This document shows, piece after piece, positions 35,499 through 45,978 of a stretch of 64,000 nt of DNA. The notes below the pieces were generated by a model, which was not told the origin of the DNA, searched no databases, and worked only from the letters and a program-made list of their open reading frames with translations. A program made the position numbers and the translations under genes. The stretch comes from Bacilli bacterium (GTDB lineage: Bacteria > Bacillota_I > Bacilli_A > RF39 > UBA660). The number at the start of each line of letters is the position of its first letter. The stretch's first letter is position 1. The stretch is from contig JAEDKN010000002.1 in the NCBI GenBank assembly GCA_016295795.1, forward strand, positions 1 to 64,000, written 5' to 3'.

Positions 35499-36920
35499 AT
35501 GGAAAAAGAAGATTCAAAAAGGGAAGTAAATAAAAAGAAAAATGTTGCTCAGACGCAAACTTTTAACAAAACAAGTGATTTAAGTAAAAGAGGCAAATCA
35601 AAGTCTAAAAATCATAATGTGCTTCAAAACGAAAAAGAAAATTTAAAAGATGAAACGTCAAAAAGAGCCAAAGAAAATACTAGAAATAAATTTAGCAATA
35701 TTTTTAAGAAAATCAACTCTAAGAAAAAGGTTGAAAAGCAAAGGGCTAAATTCAATTTATTAGAAGTTATAATAATAATGATAATAACCGCAGTATGTGC
35801 TATCACAATAACAATAAAAGTTTCATATGCAATAAATAAAACACCAAAGAAGATAATGACAGAAGCAGAATTAGTAGAGTTAGTAGAAACATATGAATCT
35901 ATAGTGGATGATTATTATGAAGACGTTGATAAAAATGAATTGATTGATGCAGCTATTTCCGGAATGATAGAATACTTAGATGATCCATATTCGACATATT
36001 TGGACGAAGACAAAAGTGCTTCTTTTAATGAGGAACTAGAAGGGGAATATGTTGGAATGGGGGGAGAAATAACTTTTTCTAAAGAAGGAAAAATTTATAT
36101 CACTAAGATTTTTGAAAATAGTCCAGCAGCTTCAGCGGGTTTGAAAGTAAAAGATATAATTACTAAAATAGATGGTAAAAGTGTAGAAGGAATGAATCTT
36201 AATGAAGTTTCCGACTTAATAAAAGGTAAAAGTGGAACAAAAGTTGAATTAACAATACTTAGAGAAGGAAAAGAAGAAACGATAGAAGTTACTAGAGGGA
36301 AGGTGGACATAGAGTCTGTTACCTCTAAGATAATATCTAAGGGTGATAAAGAGATAGGTGTAATAAATATCTCGGTATTTGCAAATAACACTTATGATCA
36401 ATTTGTCAAAGTGGAAAAAGAATTAGAAGAATCAGGTATTGACTCGCTAATATTAGATTTAAGAGGAAATAGTGGAGGATATTTAACGACGGTTAAATCT
36501 ATTGCAGAATTGTTTCTTAATAAAAATGATATAATATATCAATTAGATACAAAAGGTAAGATAGAAAAAGTTATAAATAAAAAGGATCCGACAATTAAAT
36601 TAAAGACTGCGGTTTTGGTAAATAAAGCAAGCGCTTCTGCTTCTGAGATATTGATGGCTGCATTAAAAGAGAATTTGTCATCGCCTGTTATAGGGGTTAC
36701 CACTTATGGAAAAGGAAAGGTTCAAAAAACTAGAACTCTTTCTAGTGGAGCCATGATAAAATATACTATACAAAATTGGCTTACTCCGGAGGGCAATGAA
36801 ATTGAAGGAAAGGGAGTTACACCTACGGATGAAGTGGAACTTGATGAAAAGTACTATGTTAATCCTACTGATGAAAATGATAATCAATTACAAAAAGCAT
36901 TAGAAATAATGAGTAAATAA
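35499..36920 (+). CDS. S41 family carboxyl-terminal processing protease (CtpA-like)
   Basis: The 473-residue product has a long Lys-rich cytoplasmic region of about 85 residues, one membrane helix (FNLLEVIIIMIITAVCAITI) and an external S41 protease. A PDZ domain (GMGGEITFSKEGKIYITKIFENSPAASAGLKVKDIITKIDG) precedes the catalytic domain, which has LDLRGNSGGYL, the nucleophile Ser in ASASASEILMAAL, and the Lys in YGKGKVQ. The C-terminal peptidoglycan-binding domain of B. subtilis CtpA is absent. It likely processes or degrades envelope proteins. Confidence 0.9.
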   Translation: MEKEDSKREVNKKKNVAQTQTFNKTSDLSKRGKSKSKNHNVLQNEKENLKDETSKRAKENTRNKFSNIFKKINSKKKVEKQRAKFNLLEVIIIMIITAVCAITITIKVSYAINKTPKKIMTEAELVELVETYESIVDDYYEDVDKNELIDAAISGMIEYLDDPYSTYLDEDKSASFNEELEGEYVGMGGEITFSKEGKIYITKIFENSPAASAGLKVKDIITKIDGKSVEGMNLNEVSDLIKGKSGTKVELTILREGKEETIEVTRGKVDIESVTSKIISKGDKEIGVINISVFANNTYDQFVKVEKELEESGIDSLILDLRGNSGGYLTTVKSIAELFLNKNDIIYQLDTKGKIEKVINKKDPTIKLKTAVLVNKASASASEILMAALKENLSSPVIGVTTYGKGKVQKTRTLSSGAMIKYTIQNWLTPEGNEIEGKGVTPTDEVELDEKYYVNPTDENDNQLQKALEIMSK

Positions 36921-36958
36921 TTTTACTTATTATTTCTTTTATTTTATTAAAAAAAGGG

Positions 36959-36988
36959 TTGATTTCCTTAATGGTAATGTGTTATAAT
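36959..36988 (+). promoter_or_regulatory. Promoter of the S10-spc-alpha superoperon
   Basis: TTGATT (36959-36964), 18-base spacer, TATAAT (36983-36988) with extended TG. Confidence 0.7.
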
Positions 36989-36994
36989 TTAGTA

Positions 36995-37100
36995 CGTGTG
37001 ACTGGCTTAGATGTGTGAGGTTGCTGATACACCAGGATAAGTTGATAAATTAAATCAGGTTATTTACACGGAGCAAGTCTATACCAAGATATAGGCGAAG
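36995..37100 (+). promoter_or_regulatory. rpsJ leader
   Basis: About 110 bases of leader precede rpsJ. They contain short complementary segments, and the ACACGGAGCAAGTCTA followed by AGGCGAAGGGAGG resembles S10 leaders of other Bacillota. Whether it is regulatory (for example by L4, as in E. coli) cannot be told. Confidence 0.35.
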
Positions 37101-37112
37101 GGAGGATATGAA

Positions 37113-37418
37113 ATGTCAAATAGAGTTCGTATCAAATTAAAAGCATATGATCATAGAATACTTGATAATGCAACGACTAAAATTGTAGAAACTGCAAAAA
37201 GAATGAATAGTGAAATAAGTGGACCAGTACCACTACCAACAGAAGTTGAAAAATACACTATTTTAAGAGCTGTACATAAGTACAAAGATTCACGTGAGCA
37301 GTTTGAAATGCGTACACACAAGAGGTTGATTGATATTAAAAATCCAAGTAAAGAGTTAATAGATGCATTGGCTCATTTAGATATACCAAGTGGTGTGGAC
37401 ATTCAAATTAAATTATAA
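37113..37418 (+). CDS. rpsJ: 30S ribosomal protein S10
   Basis: S10 is in the 30S head and is also the NusE antitermination factor. The 101-residue product includes [20 protein letters not shown] and [40 protein letters not shown], the S10 signature. AGGGAGG precedes the ATG. It is the first gene of the superoperon. Confidence 0.97.
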   Translation: MSNRVRIKLKAYDHRILDNATTKIVETAKRMNSEISGPVPLPTEVEKYTILRAVHKYKDSREQFEMRTHKRLIDIKNPSKELIDALAHLDIPSGVDIQIKL

Positions 37419-37437
37419 AATATAGGAGGAACAAGAA

Positions 37438-38175
37438 ATGAAAGGAATCTTAGGAAAAAAGGTTGGAATGACTCAAGTTTTTGCTAAGAACGGTAAACTA
37501 ATTCCTGTTACTGTTGTGGAAGTAGAGCCAAATGTGGTTACTCAAATTAAAACAGTAGAGAAAGACGGTTATGATGCGATTCAATTGGGCGCAATAACTG
37601 TTAGAGAAAAAGTTTCGAATAAGCCAAAAACAGGTCATACTAACAAAGCAAACACTGCTCCTAAGCGCTTCTTAAAAGAAATCAGAGGAGTAAATGTTGA
37701 AGAATATACTTTGGGGCAAGTAATTGATGCTAGTATTTTTAAAGAAGGGGAAATTGTTGACGTAAGTGGAATCAGTAAAGGAAAAGGGTTCCAGGGTGTT
37801 ATTAAACGTCACAATCAATCACGTGGTCCAATGGGACACGGTTCTCAGTATCATAGAGGAGTAGGTTCTCTAGGTACAATGTTACCTATGCACGTATTAA
37901 AAGGTAAAAAACTACCTGGCCATATGGGAAATGTTGCTTCAACTATTCAAAATTTGGAAGTTGTTGCAGTTGATTTAGAAAATAATGTTATCTTAATAAA
38001 AGGTAATGTTCCAGGTCCAAAAAAATCTTTAGTTATGATCAAAACTTCAGTTAAAAAAGGAGAAAAAGTAAATCCTGCAGAAGAATTGATTAGCTACGAA
38101 ATAATTGAAGAAAATACTGAAGTAGCTGATGATGAACAAGTACAAACTGAAGAAACACAGACTACTGAAGAATAA
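37438..38175 (+). CDS. rplC: 50S ribosomal protein L3
   Basis: L3 helps start 50S assembly near the peptidyl-transferase centre. The 245-residue product begins [19 protein letters not shown] and has [19 protein letters not shown]. It is about 35 residues longer than usual because of an acidic C-terminal tail ([20 protein letters not shown]). AGGAGG precedes the ATG. Confidence 0.96.
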   Translation: MKGILGKKVGMTQVFAKNGKLIPVTVVEVEPNVVTQIKTVEKDGYDAIQLGAITVREKVSNKPKTGHTNKANTAPKRFLKEIRGVNVEEYTLGQVIDASIFKEGEIVDVSGISKGKGFQGVIKRHNQSRGPMGHGSQYHRGVGSLGTMLPMHVLKGKKLPGHMGNVASTIQNLEVVAVDLENNVILIKGNVPGPKKSLVMIKTSVKKGEKVNPAEELISYEIIEENTEVADDEQVQTEETQTTEE

Positions 38176-38227
38176 TCATCACAAAACAATACAAAGAAAT
38201 TAAAATGTGATGAAAGGAGGAAATAAA

Positions 38228-38848
38228 ATGGAAAAACAAGCAATTGTAAATTTAAATGGCGAAAAGATTAAAGATAGAAAACTTAACGAAAATATATTTG
38301 CTATTGAGCCTAATAATAAAGTTTTATATGATGCCATAATATTAGCTAGAGCATCATTAAGACAAGGAACTCATAGTACAAAAACACGTGCAGAAGTAAG
38401 TGGCGGTGGAAGAAAACCATGGCGCCAAAAAGGAACAGGTCACGCTAGACAAGGTTCTATTAGAGCTGTTCAATGGAGGGGTGGCGGAATTGCGTTTGGC
38501 CCAACTCCTAGAGATTATTCTAAAAAAATGAATCGCAAAGAGAGAAGATTGGCATTAAAGAGCGCTTTAGCTATTAAGGCTCAAGATATGGTTATTGTTG
38601 AGGAGTTAAAATTATCTACTCCTAAAACAAAAGATATGAAGAATCTTCTTGCAAATTTAAAATTAGAAGATACTAAAACTTTAATAATTGTTAAAGAATT
38701 GGATGAAAACATAATATTAGCTTCTAGAAATCTACAAAATGTAGCGTTGCTTGAAGCTAGAGAAATAAATGTATTGGATTTGATTGCTGCAGACAAGATT
38801 TTGATAACTGATGAGGCATTAAGTTCTATAGAGGAGGTGCTAGCATAA
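38228..38848 (+). CDS. rplD: 50S ribosomal protein L4
   Basis: L4 binds 23S rRNA and lines the exit tunnel. The 206-residue product has KTRAEVSGGGRKPWRQKGTGHARQGSIRAVQWRGGG, the tunnel-loop signature. I chose ATG 38228, preceded by AAAGGAGG. An in-frame ATG at 38207 lies upstream of that ribosome binding site. The stop overlaps the rplW start by one base. Confidence 0.96.
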   Translation: MEKQAIVNLNGEKIKDRKLNENIFAIEPNNKVLYDAIILARASLRQGTHSTKTRAEVSGGGRKPWRQKGTGHARQGSIRAVQWRGGGIAFGPTPRDYSKKMNRKERRLALKSALAIKAQDMVIVEELKLSTPKTKDMKNLLANLKLEDTKTLIIVKELDENIILASRNLQNVALLEAREINVLDLIAADKILITDEALSSIEEVLA

Positions 38849-39132
38849 TGGATACTAAATATTTAGAGATTATTAAAGCACCAGTTATTACTGAAAAGAG
38901 TGCTAATATGGCACAAAATGAAGGAAAATATGCTTTTAAGGTTAATCCAAAAGCAAATAAAACAGAAATTAAACAAGCTATTGAAAAAATATTCAATGTT
39001 AAGGTTGTTGAAATTTCTACGATTAATGAAAAACCAAAGAAAAGAAGAGTGGGCCGTTATAGTGGACTTAGCAATCGTAGTAAAAAAGCAATTGTTAAAT
39101 TAGCTGAAGGTCAAACTATCGATCTTGGTTAG
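38848..39132 (+). CDS. rplW: 50S ribosomal protein L23
   Basis: L23 is at the tunnel exit, where SRP and trigger factor dock. The 94-residue product includes [38 protein letters not shown] and the C-terminal segment [17 protein letters not shown]. The ATG overlaps the last base of rplD. GAGGAGGTG lies upstream. Confidence 0.96.
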   Translation: MDTKYLEIIKAPVITEKSANMAQNEGKYAFKVNPKANKTEIKQAIEKIFNVKVVEISTINEKPKKRRVGRYSGLSNRSKKAIVKLAEGQTIDLG

Positions 39133-39146
39133 AAGGAGGGTTACTT

Positions 39147-39977
39147 ATGGCAATTAGAAATTATAAACCAACTACCAATGGTAGACGTAAAATGAGTACC
39201 TTAATTAATACTGAAATTACTACAGATACTCCGGAAAAAAGTTTATTGGTTACATTAAAGAAAAACGGTGGACGTAATAACCAGGGAAGAATAACTACTA
39301 GACATAAAGGCGGAGGAGCTAAAAGAAAATATAGAATTATTGATTTTAAAAGAAATAAAAGAGACATAGTTGGCGTTGTAGCTTCAATCGAATATGATCC
39401 TAATAGAAGCGCAAATATTGCGTTAATTAATTATAAAGATGGAGAAAAAAGATACATTATTGCTCCAAAAGATTTAAAAGTCGGCATGGAAATAATGAGC
39501 GGTGAAAACGCTGATATCAAGGTTGGAAATGCATTGCCAATCAAAAACATCCCAGTTGGTACTGTTATCCATAATATAGAATTAAAACCTGGAAAAGGTG
39601 GAGAACTTGCACGTTCTGCTGGAGCCTCAGCTCAAATCCTTGGACGTGAAGGAAATTATGTAATGGTTCGTTTATCTAGTGGTGAGCAAAGAAAGATTTT
39701 AGGAACTTGCTATGCCACTGTTGGAGAAGTTGGAAATGAAGATTACGAACTTGTTAAATTAGGAAAAGCTGGACGCAGTCGTCATTTAGGTATCAAACCT
39801 ACGGTTCGTGGTTCAGTTATGAATCCTAATGACCATCCACACGGTGGTGGTGAGGGTCGTGCGCCAATCGGACGCAAAGGACCAGTTACTCCTTGGGGTA
39901 AACCAGCACTTGGATATAAAACTCGTAAAAAGAAAGCATCAGATAAACTAATAGTTCGTCGTCGTAATGGTAAGTAA
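39147..39977 (+). CDS. rplB: 50S ribosomal protein L2
   Basis: L2 supports the peptidyl-transferase centre and subunit joining. The 276-residue product starts [17 protein letters not shown] and has the conserved [22 protein letters not shown] and the C-terminal [33 protein letters not shown], including the essential His region. AAGGAGGG precedes the ATG. Confidence 0.98.
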   Translation: MAIRNYKPTTNGRRKMSTLINTEITTDTPEKSLLVTLKKNGGRNNQGRITTRHKGGGAKRKYRIIDFKRNKRDIVGVVASIEYDPNRSANIALINYKDGEKRYIIAPKDLKVGMEIMSGENADIKVGNALPIKNIPVGTVIHNIELKPGKGGELARSAGASAQILGREGNYVMVRLSSGEQRKILGTCYATVGEVGNEDYELVKLGKAGRSRHLGIKPTVRGSVMNPNDHPHGGGEGRAPIGRKGPVTPWGKPALGYKTRKKKASDKLIVRRRNGK

Positions 39978-39990
39978 GGAGGAAAAATAA

Positions 39991-40260
39991 ATGAGTAGAA
40001 GTTTAAAAAAAGGGCCTTATGTTTTTGATAGATTATTGAAAAAGGTCGAAGAATTAAACAAAAGTGGTAAGAAAGAAGTTATTAAAACATGGTCACGTCG
40101 TTCAACTATATTTCCTGCCTTCATCGGACACACTTTTGCAGTTCATAATGGAAAAGAATTTATTCCTGTATATGTAACTGAAGATATGGTAGGTCACAAA
40201 TTGGGAGAGTTTGCATTGACTCGTAAATTTGGTGGTCACGGCGATAATAAAAAGAAATAA
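39991..40260 (+). CDS. rpsS: 30S ribosomal protein S19
   Basis: S19 is in the 30S head near the tRNA A site. The 89-residue product begins [20 protein letters not shown] and has [39 protein letters not shown], the S19 signature. AAGGAGG precedes the ATG. Confidence 0.97.
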   Translation: MSRSLKKGPYVFDRLLKKVEELNKSGKKEVIKTWSRRSTIFPAFIGHTFAVHNGKEFIPVYVTEDMVGHKLGEFALTRKFGGHGDNKKK

Positions 40261-40279
40261 TGACTAGGAGGAAAATAAT

Positions 40280-40612
40280 ATGGAAGCAAGAGCAATCGCA
40301 AAAACTCTTAGAGTATCACCTATTAAAGCAAGATTGGTTGTTGATTTAATTCGTGGTAAAGATGTTAATGTTGCATTAAACATATTAAACAATATGAATA
40401 AAAAGCCAGCTAGGCTTACAAAAAAAGTTTTAGATTCAGCAGTTGCAAATGCAGTTAATAATAATGGTGCAAAAGCTGAAGAATTATATGTAAAAGAAGC
40501 AAGAGTAGATGCAGGTCCTGTAATGAAAAGACACATGTTTGATTCACGTAGTCATATAGGACACAACGATAAAAGAACTAGTCACATTGTTATTACTGTG
40601 GCTAGCAAATAA
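40280..40612 (+). CDS. rplV: 50S ribosomal protein L22
   Basis: L22 lines the exit tunnel; its hairpin is a site of macrolide resistance. The 110-residue product has [19 protein letters not shown] and the C-terminal hairpin [28 protein letters not shown], which is somewhat divergent from the usual RA.GRA..I.KR. AGGAGG precedes the ATG. Confidence 0.95.
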   Translation: MEARAIAKTLRVSPIKARLVVDLIRGKDVNVALNILNNMNKKPARLTKKVLDSAVANAVNNNGAKAEELYVKEARVDAGPVMKRHMFDSRSHIGHNDKRTSHIVITVASK

Positions 40613-40629
40613 TCTGTAAGGAGGTTAAT

Positions 40630-41283
40630 ATGGGTCAAAAAGTTAGTCCAATTGGACTTAGAATTGGAATAAATAAAGACTGGGAAGCTAAATGGTATGC
40701 AAATAACAATAATTTTTCTAAGTATTTAGAAAATGATATGAAAATTCGTAAATTCTTAGATAAAAAGTTAAAAGATGCATCAATTAGCAAAGTTGAAATA
40801 GAAAGAAATAATAAGAAAACCGAATTAACTATTCACACTTCTAAACCAGGAATAATTATTGGACGTGGCGGAGAAGAAATCGAAAAGTTAAAGAAAGAAA
40901 TATCAACTTTAGTTGGAGAAAACGTTCAAATTTCAATTGTTGATATTAAAAAACCAGAAATTGATGCTAATTTAGTAGCACAATCTATAGCTAATCAAAT
41001 AGAAAACAGAGCATCATTCCGTATGGCACAAAAAAGGGCAATTAGAAATGCCATGAAAAATGGTGTTAAAGGAATTAAGACTTTGGTATCTGGAAGATTA
41101 GGTGGTGCTGATATGGCACGTAGTGAAGGATATACCGAAGGAACTATTCCACTACATACATTAAGAGCTGATATTGATTATGCAACAAGTGAAGCAGATA
41201 CAACATATGGAAAAATCGGAATTAAAGTATGGATTTATAAAGGAGAAATTCTTCAAGATAAAAAGGCTAAAGGAGGTAATTAA
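40630..41283 (+). CDS. rpsC: 30S ribosomal protein S3
   Basis: S3 forms part of the mRNA entry. The 217-residue product begins [22 protein letters not shown]. It contains the KH motif [19 protein letters not shown] and the C-terminal [21 protein letters not shown] with [19 protein letters not shown] precedes the ATG. rplP follows after two bases. Confidence 0.97.
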   Translation: MGQKVSPIGLRIGINKDWEAKWYANNNNFSKYLENDMKIRKFLDKKLKDASISKVEIERNNKKTELTIHTSKPGIIIGRGGEEIEKLKKEISTLVGENVQISIVDIKKPEIDANLVAQSIANQIENRASFRMAQKRAIRNAMKNGVKGIKTLVSGRLGGADMARSEGYTEGTIPLHTLRADIDYATSEADTTYGKIGIKVWIYKGEILQDKKAKGGN

Positions 41284-41285
41284 AG

Positions 41286-41720
41286 ATGGCACTAATACCA
41301 GCAAGAACAAAATATCGTCGTGTTCATAGATTACCTTACGAAGGTCATGCAAAAGGAAATACAACATTAAGTTTTGGTGAATATGGTTTGCAAGCAAAAG
41401 AGGGAGCTTGGATTACTTCAAATCAAATTGAAGCAGCTCGTATTGCTATGACACGTTATATGAAACGTGGAGGAAAAGTATGGATAAATATTTTCCCACA
41501 TTTACCATTAACTCAGAAACCTTTAGGAACACGTCAAGGAAAAGGAAAAGGTAATGTTGAAAAATGGGTTGCAGTTGTTAAAGAAGGAAAAATAATGTTT
41601 GAAATAGCTGGAGTTGATGAGGCTACAGCTAGGGAAGCACTAAGACTTGCTTCACATAAGTTACCAATTAAAACAAAATTTGTAATGAAAGAAAATGGTG
41701 GTGATAAAAATGAAGGTTAA
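41286..41720 (+). CDS. rplP: 50S ribosomal protein L16
   Basis: L16 positions A-site tRNA. The 144-residue product begins [15 protein letters not shown] (usually MLMPKRVKYRR) and has [44 protein letters not shown] and [12 protein letters not shown]. The 3' end overlaps rpmC by 11 bases. Confidence 0.97.
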   Translation: MALIPARTKYRRVHRLPYEGHAKGNTTLSFGEYGLQAKEGAWITSNQIEAARIAMTRYMKRGGKVWINIFPHLPLTQKPLGTRQGKGKGNVEKWVAVVKEGKIMFEIAGVDEATAREALRLASHKLPIKTKFVMKENGGDKNEG

Positions 41721-41904
41721 TGAAATAAGAAATCTAACCACTGAAGAAATAAATGCAAAGATAAAAGAAACTAAAGAAGAATTATTTAATTTACGTTTTC
41801 AACAAGCAACCGGAAACTTAGAAAAACCTTCAAGAATAAGAGAATTAAGACATCTAGTCGCTAGACTTAAAACAGTTCTACGCGAACGTGAGTTAAAGGA
41901 TTAG
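41710..41904 (+). CDS. rpmC: 50S ribosomal protein L29
   Basis: L29 is at the tunnel exit. The 64-residue product includes [43 protein letters not shown], the L29 signature. I chose ATG 41710 (MKVNEIRNL), preceded by GGTGGTGAT. Upstream in-frame codons from 41695 lie inside rplP and are not conserved. Confidence 0.95.
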   Translation: MKVNEIRNLTTEEINAKIKETKEELFNLRFQQATGNLEKPSRIRELRHLVARLKTVLRERELKD

Positions 41905-41913
41905 GGAGGCACT

Positions 41914-42171
41914 ATGGAAAAGGTAAGAAAAGAACTAGTTGGAAAAGTTGTAAGTGATAAGAACAACAAAACTATTACCGTTTTAGTTGAAACTTATAAA
42001 AAACATCCATTGTATGGCAAGAGAGTTAAGTATTCTAAGAAATATGCTGTACATGATGAATCTAATAAGGCAAAAGTAGGAGATATAGTTAGAATAGTTG
42101 AAACTAGACCACTTTCTGCTACTAAAAGATTTTATTTAAAAGAAATAGTAAAAGAAGCAGTTATTTTATAA
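41914..42171 (+). CDS. rpsQ: 30S ribosomal protein S17
   Basis: S17 is an early 30S assembly protein with an OB fold. The 85-residue product has [45 protein letters not shown], followed by [26 protein letters not shown] precedes the ATG. Confidence 0.97.
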   Translation: MEKVRKELVGKVVSDKNNKTITVLVETYKKHPLYGKRVKYSKKYAVHDESNKAKVGDIVRIVETRPLSATKRFYLKEIVKEAVIL

Positions 42172-42195
42172 CTCTTAGGTGAAGGAGGATTAATT

Positions 42196-42564
42196 ATGAT
42201 TCAACAAGAAAGTCGTTTAAAAGTTGCAGACAATTCAGGTGCAAAAGAACTTTTAGTTATTCGTGTGCTTGGTGGAAGCAAAGTAAAAACTGGTAATATC
42301 GGGGACATAGTTGTTGGTACAATTAAAAAAGCCACACCTAATGGAACTGTGAAAAAAGGCAAAGTTGTTAAAGCGGTTGTTGTTAGAAGTAAGTTTGGTA
42401 CTAGAAGACCTGACGGAAGCTATATCAAATTTGATGACAATGCATGCGTAATTATTAAAGATGACAAGAGTCCAGTAGGAACTCGTATCTTTGGACCTGT
42501 AGCACGTGAACTTCGTGATGCAGATTACATGAAAATAGTATCTTTAGCTAAAGAAGTGCTATAA
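42196..42564 (+). CDS. rplN: 50S ribosomal protein L14
   Basis: L14 is at the subunit interface and binds the silencing factor RsfS. The 122-residue product begins [27 protein letters not shown] and ends with [28 protein letters not shown], as the family does. GAAGGAGG precedes the ATG. Confidence 0.98.
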   Translation: MIQQESRLKVADNSGAKELLVIRVLGGSKVKTGNIGDIVVGTIKKATPNGTVKKGKVVKAVVVRSKFGTRRPDGSYIKFDDNACVIIKDDKSPVGTRIFGPVARELRDADYMKIVSLAKEVL

Positions 42565-42575
42565 AGGAGGATATT

Positions 42576-42884
42576 ATGAACTTTAAAGTAGGAGATAAAG
42601 TCGTAGTAATTGCTGGATCTAGTAAAGGAAAAGAAGGAAAAATTACTAAAGTTTTAAGAAAAGAAAACAAAGTAATTGTTGAAGGATGCAACATAATTAA
42701 AAAGCATAAAAAACCAACTCAGAATGAAACTGGTGGTATTCTAGAAATAGAAGCACCAATTCATGCTTCAAATGTTATGATTATAGATCCTAAAACAAAG
42801 AAGAGAACTAGAATCGGACATACTATTGATAAAAACAATAAAAAAATAAGAATAACTAAAAAATCAAATGAAAAGATTGATTAG
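42576..42884 (+). CDS. rplX: 50S ribosomal protein L24
   Basis: L24 starts 50S assembly. The 102-residue product has the KOW motif FKVGDKVVVIAGSSKGKEGKITKVLRKENKVIVEGCNIIKKHKKP and IHASNVMIIDPKTKKRTRIG. AAGGAGG precedes the ATG. Confidence 0.97.
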   Translation: MNFKVGDKVVVIAGSSKGKEGKITKVLRKENKVIVEGCNIIKKHKKPTQNETGGILEIEAPIHASNVMIIDPKTKKRTRIGHTIDKNNKKIRITKKSNEKID

Positions 42885-42902
42885 TGGAAGGAGGGTAACG
42901 AG

Positions 42903-43442
42903 ATGAACCGCCTAAAAGAAAAGTATTTAAATGAAATTGTTCCAAGTTTAACAAAAAAACACAATTATAAATCAGTAATGGAAGTTCCAAAATTAGAAAA
43001 AATCGTTATTAATATTGGAGTTGGAGATGCTACTAGTAATTCGAAATTATTAGAAGCTGCTGTTCATGATCTTGAACTTATATCTGGTCAGAAGCCAGTT
43101 ATAACGAAAGCAAAAAAATCTGTTGCTGGATTTAAAGTAAGAGAAGGTCAATCAATTGGATGTAAAGTTACATTAAGAGGAGATAATATGTATAATTTTA
43201 TGGATAAGTTAGTGTCTGTTGGACTTCCTCGTGTAAGAGATTTCCACGGAGTATCACCAAAAGCTTTTGATGGTCGTGGTAATTATACTCTTGGAATTAA
43301 AGAACAATTGATTTTCTCAGAAATTGAATATGATAACGTTGTAAAAGTTCGCGGTATGGATATAGTTTTTGTAACAACCGCTAAAACTAATGAAGAAGCC
43401 TATGATTTATTAGATGAACTTGGAATTCCATTTAGAAAGTAA
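42903..43442 (+). CDS. rplE: 50S ribosomal protein L5
   Basis: L5 binds 5S rRNA. The 179-residue product has [66 protein letters not shown] and [30 protein letters not shown], which are L5 signatures. AAGGAGGG precedes the ATG. Confidence 0.98.
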   Translation: MNRLKEKYLNEIVPSLTKKHNYKSVMEVPKLEKIVINIGVGDATSNSKLLEAAVHDLELISGQKPVITKAKKSVAGFKVREGQSIGCKVTLRGDNMYNFMDKLVSVGLPRVRDFHGVSPKAFDGRGNYTLGIKEQLIFSEIEYDNVVKVRGMDIVFVTTAKTNEEAYDLLDELGIPFRK

Positions 43443-43456
43443 TTGGAGGGTAAATA

Positions 43457-43642
43457 ATGGCAAAAAAAAGTATGATTGTGAAAGCTAACAAAAAGCAAAA
43501 GTTTAAGGTTCGTGAATATACACGTTGTAAACAATGCGGGAGACCACATGCTGTTATGAGCAAATTTGGAATATGTCGTATTTGCTTTAGAGAATTAGCT
43601 TATAAAGGACAAATACCAGGTGTAAAAAAATCAAGCTGGTAA
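43457..43642 (+). CDS. rpsN: 30S ribosomal protein S14, zinc-binding type
   Basis: S14 is a late-assembling protein of the 30S head. The 61-residue product is the short zinc form: [11 protein letters not shown] and CRICFRELA supply the four Cys. The length and CxxC pairs separate it from the longer non-zinc form. TTGGAGGG precedes the ATG. Confidence 0.97.
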   Translation: MAKKSMIVKANKKQKFKVREYTRCKQCGRPHAVMSKFGICRICFRELAYKGQIPGVKKSSW

Positions 43643-43661
43643 TTGGGAAGGAGGATAAATA

Positions 43662-44063
43662 ATGGCTGTAGTAACTGATACAATTGCAGATATGTTAACA
43701 CGTATTCGTAATGCAAACGCAATGCGTTATACTGATGTTTCGGTGCCTGCTTCAAATTTGAAAATTGAACTTGCTAGAATTTTAAAAGAAGAAGGATTTA
43801 TTAAGGATTATAAGGTTGTTAAAAATGATGTTCAAGGAACTATCGAATTAACACTTAAATATGGAGATAAAAAGGAAAGAGTAATTACTGGATTAAAGCG
43901 CATTTCAAAACCAGGATTAAGAGTTTATGCTAAGAGTGATGAAATTCCTAAAGTATTAAATGGATTAGGAATTGCTATTATTTCTACATCAAAAGGAATT
44001 ATGACAGATAAAGAAGCAAGACGTCAAAATCTAGGTGGAGAAGTTCTTGCGTATATTTGGTAA
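43662..44063 (+). CDS. rpsH: 30S ribosomal protein S8
   Basis: S8 binds the central domain of 16S rRNA and controls the spc operon in E. coli. The 133-residue product begins with [42 protein letters not shown] and ends [22 protein letters not shown], the S8 signature. AAGGAGG precedes the ATG. Confidence 0.98.
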   Translation: MAVVTDTIADMLTRIRNANAMRYTDVSVPASNLKIELARILKEEGFIKDYKVVKNDVQGTIELTLKYGDKKERVITGLKRISKPGLRVYAKSDEIPKVLNGLGIAIISTSKGIMTDKEARRQNLGGEVLAYIW

Positions 44064-44086
44064 CAAATAAGTAAGGAGGCCTGAAG

Positions 44087-44623
44087 ATGAGTCGTATAGG
44101 AAATAGAAAAATTGAGATTCCTGCTGGGGTTACAGTTGTTGAAGAAAACGGAACTGTTACTGTTAAGGGTCCTAAAGGAGAACTTAATACTAATTTAGTA
44201 AATAATATTACTATTAAAGTAAACGGAAATGAACTTGAAGTATTGAGAGCGAATGATAGTAAAGAAGTAAAATCAATGCATGGTACAACAAACGCAAACT
44301 TAACTAACATGATTAAAGGTGTAACAGAAGGATTTGAAAAAGGACTTGAAATAGTTGGTGTAGGTTATCGTTTTGCTTTGAAAGGAAACAAACTTGTAAT
44401 AAATGCGGGTTATTCTCATCAAGTTGAAATGGATATCCCAAATGGGATAACTGTAGAAGTACCTACTAATACAGAAGTAACTGTTAAAGGTATTGATAAA
44501 GTTCAAGTTGGTGAATTTGCAGCAAACATCAGAAAAGTAAGAAAACCAGAACCTTATAAAGGAAAGGGTATTCGCTATAAAGATGAACATATTCGCCGCA
44601 AGGAAGGTAAAAAAGCTGCTTAA
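44087..44623 (+). CDS. rplF: 50S ribosomal protein L6
   Basis: L6 lies near the factor-binding site. The 178-residue product begins MSRIGNRKIEIPAGVTV and has the C-terminal PEPYKGKGIRYKDEHIRRKEGKKA, the L6 signature. AAGGAGG precedes the ATG. Confidence 0.98.
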   Translation: MSRIGNRKIEIPAGVTVVEENGTVTVKGPKGELNTNLVNNITIKVNGNELEVLRANDSKEVKSMHGTTNANLTNMIKGVTEGFEKGLEIVGVGYRFALKGNKLVINAGYSHQVEMDIPNGITVEVPTNTEVTVKGIDKVQVGEFAANIRKVRKPEPYKGKGIRYKDEHIRRKEGKKAA

Positions 44624-44648
44624 AATATAAGATAAGGAGAAGTTACTT

Positions 44649-45011
44649 ATGATAAATAAAGTGTCAAAAAATGTTATGCGTCAAGCAAGACATGAAAGAA
44701 TTAGAAAAAATATTCATGGAACTGTTGCTGTACCAAGATTAAGTGTTTATAGATCTAATTCAAATATATTTGCTCAACTTATTGATGATGAAAATGGTGT
44801 CACTTTAGTGAGTGCTTCATCAATTGATAAAGAATTAAAATTAGAAAATGGTGGCAATATCGAAGCTGCTACTAAAGTTGGTGAATTATTGGCTGATAGA
44901 GCACTAAAAGCTAACATTAAAGAAGTTGTATTTGATAGAGGGGGACACCTTTATCATGGTCGTGTAAAAGCTTTAGCTGAAGCTGCACGTAAGAATGGAT
45001 TAGAATTCTAA
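44649..45011 (+). CDS. rplR: 50S ribosomal protein L18
   Basis: L18 binds 5S rRNA together with L5. The 120-residue product has [45 protein letters not shown] and [27 protein letters not shown], as the family does. AAGGAGA precedes the ATG by several bases. Confidence 0.97.
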   Translation: MINKVSKNVMRQARHERIRKNIHGTVAVPRLSVYRSNSNIFAQLIDDENGVTLVSASSIDKELKLENGGNIEAATKVGELLADRALKANIKEVVFDRGGHLYHGRVKALAEAARKNGLEF

Positions 45012-45024
45012 TAGGAGGGTATTT

Positions 45025-45534
45025 ATGCAAAATAAAAATAATGACCCTAAGGCAAAAACATTAGAAGAATTAGTTGTCGAAATTAAAAGCGTTGTTAAAG
45101 TTAACAAGGGTGGTAGACAAAGACGATTCTCAGCTACTGTTGTTGTAGGGGATAGAAAAGGTAAGGTTGGATTAGGTATGGGAAAGGCAAATGAAGTACC
45201 TGATGCAATTAAAAAAGCAATTCAAGCTGCTAATAAAAATTTAATTAAGGTACCTTTAACTGATAATAGAACAATTGCACATGAAGTAAATGGAGTAGCT
45301 GGAGCTGCAAAAGTAATTTTAAAGCCAGCAGCACCAGGTACTGGAGTTATTGCTGGTGGTGCAGTTAGAGCTGTACTAGAACTTGCAGGAATTCAGGATA
45401 TTTTGTCTAAATCACTAGGATCAAGAACTAAAAATAATATGGCAAGCGCTACAATTAATGCACTAAAACAAATTAAAACACCAGAACATGTTGCAGAGCT
45501 TAGAGGAAAAACTGTAGAGGAGATTTTGGGATAA
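45025..45534 (+). CDS. rpsE: 30S ribosomal protein S5
   Basis: S5 affects decoding accuracy and forms part of the mRNA entry. The 169-residue product has the [41 protein letters not shown] dsRNA-binding domain and [29 protein letters not shown]. Its stop overlaps the rplO start by one base. In most Bacillota rpmD (L30) lies at this junction, and it is absent here. Confidence 0.98.
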   Translation: MQNKNNDPKAKTLEELVVEIKSVVKVNKGGRQRRFSATVVVGDRKGKVGLGMGKANEVPDAIKKAIQAANKNLIKVPLTDNRTIAHEVNGVAGAAKVILKPAAPGTGVIAGGAVRAVLELAGIQDILSKSLGSRTKNNMASATINALKQIKTPEHVAELRGKTVEEILG

Positions 45535-45977
45535 TGAAATTACATGAGTTAGAAAAAAATATTGGTGCAAAACAAAAAAGAAAAATTGTAGGACGTGGAC
45601 CAGGTAGTGGTCTTGGAAAGACTAGTGGAAAAGGACAAAAAGGACAAAATGCTCGTAGTGGTGGAGGCGTTAGCCCTGTATTTGAGGGTGGTCAATTACC
45701 ATTATATAGACGTTTACCTAAGAGAGGATTCTCTAATCATGAATTCAAAGTTAGATATGCAACTATTAATTTAGGTGACTTAAATATATTTGAAGAAGGT
45801 ACATTAGTAACCCCAGCTTTACTAAAAGAAGTTGGTTTGGTAAAAAAACAATTAGATGGAATTAAAATTCTTGGAGATGGAGAACTTAATAAGAAATTAA
45901 CTATTCAAGCACATAAATTCTCAAAAAGTGCAGTTGAAAAGTTAGAAGAATCTGGAAGCAAAATTGAGGTGATCTAA
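45534..45977 (+). CDS. rplO: 50S ribosomal protein L15
   Basis: L15 is a late 50S assembly protein. The 147-residue product begins [46 protein letters not shown] and includes [19 protein letters not shown], the L15 signature. It follows rpsE with a TAATG overlap and precedes secY by one base. Confidence 0.97.
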   Translation: MKLHELEKNIGAKQKRKIVGRGPGSGLGKTSGKGQKGQNARSGGGVSPVFEGGQLPLYRRLPKRGFSNHEFKVRYATINLGDLNIFEEGTLVTPALLKEVGLVKKQLDGIKILGDGELNKKLTIQAHKFSKSAVEKLEESGSKIEVI

Positions 45978-45978
45978 T

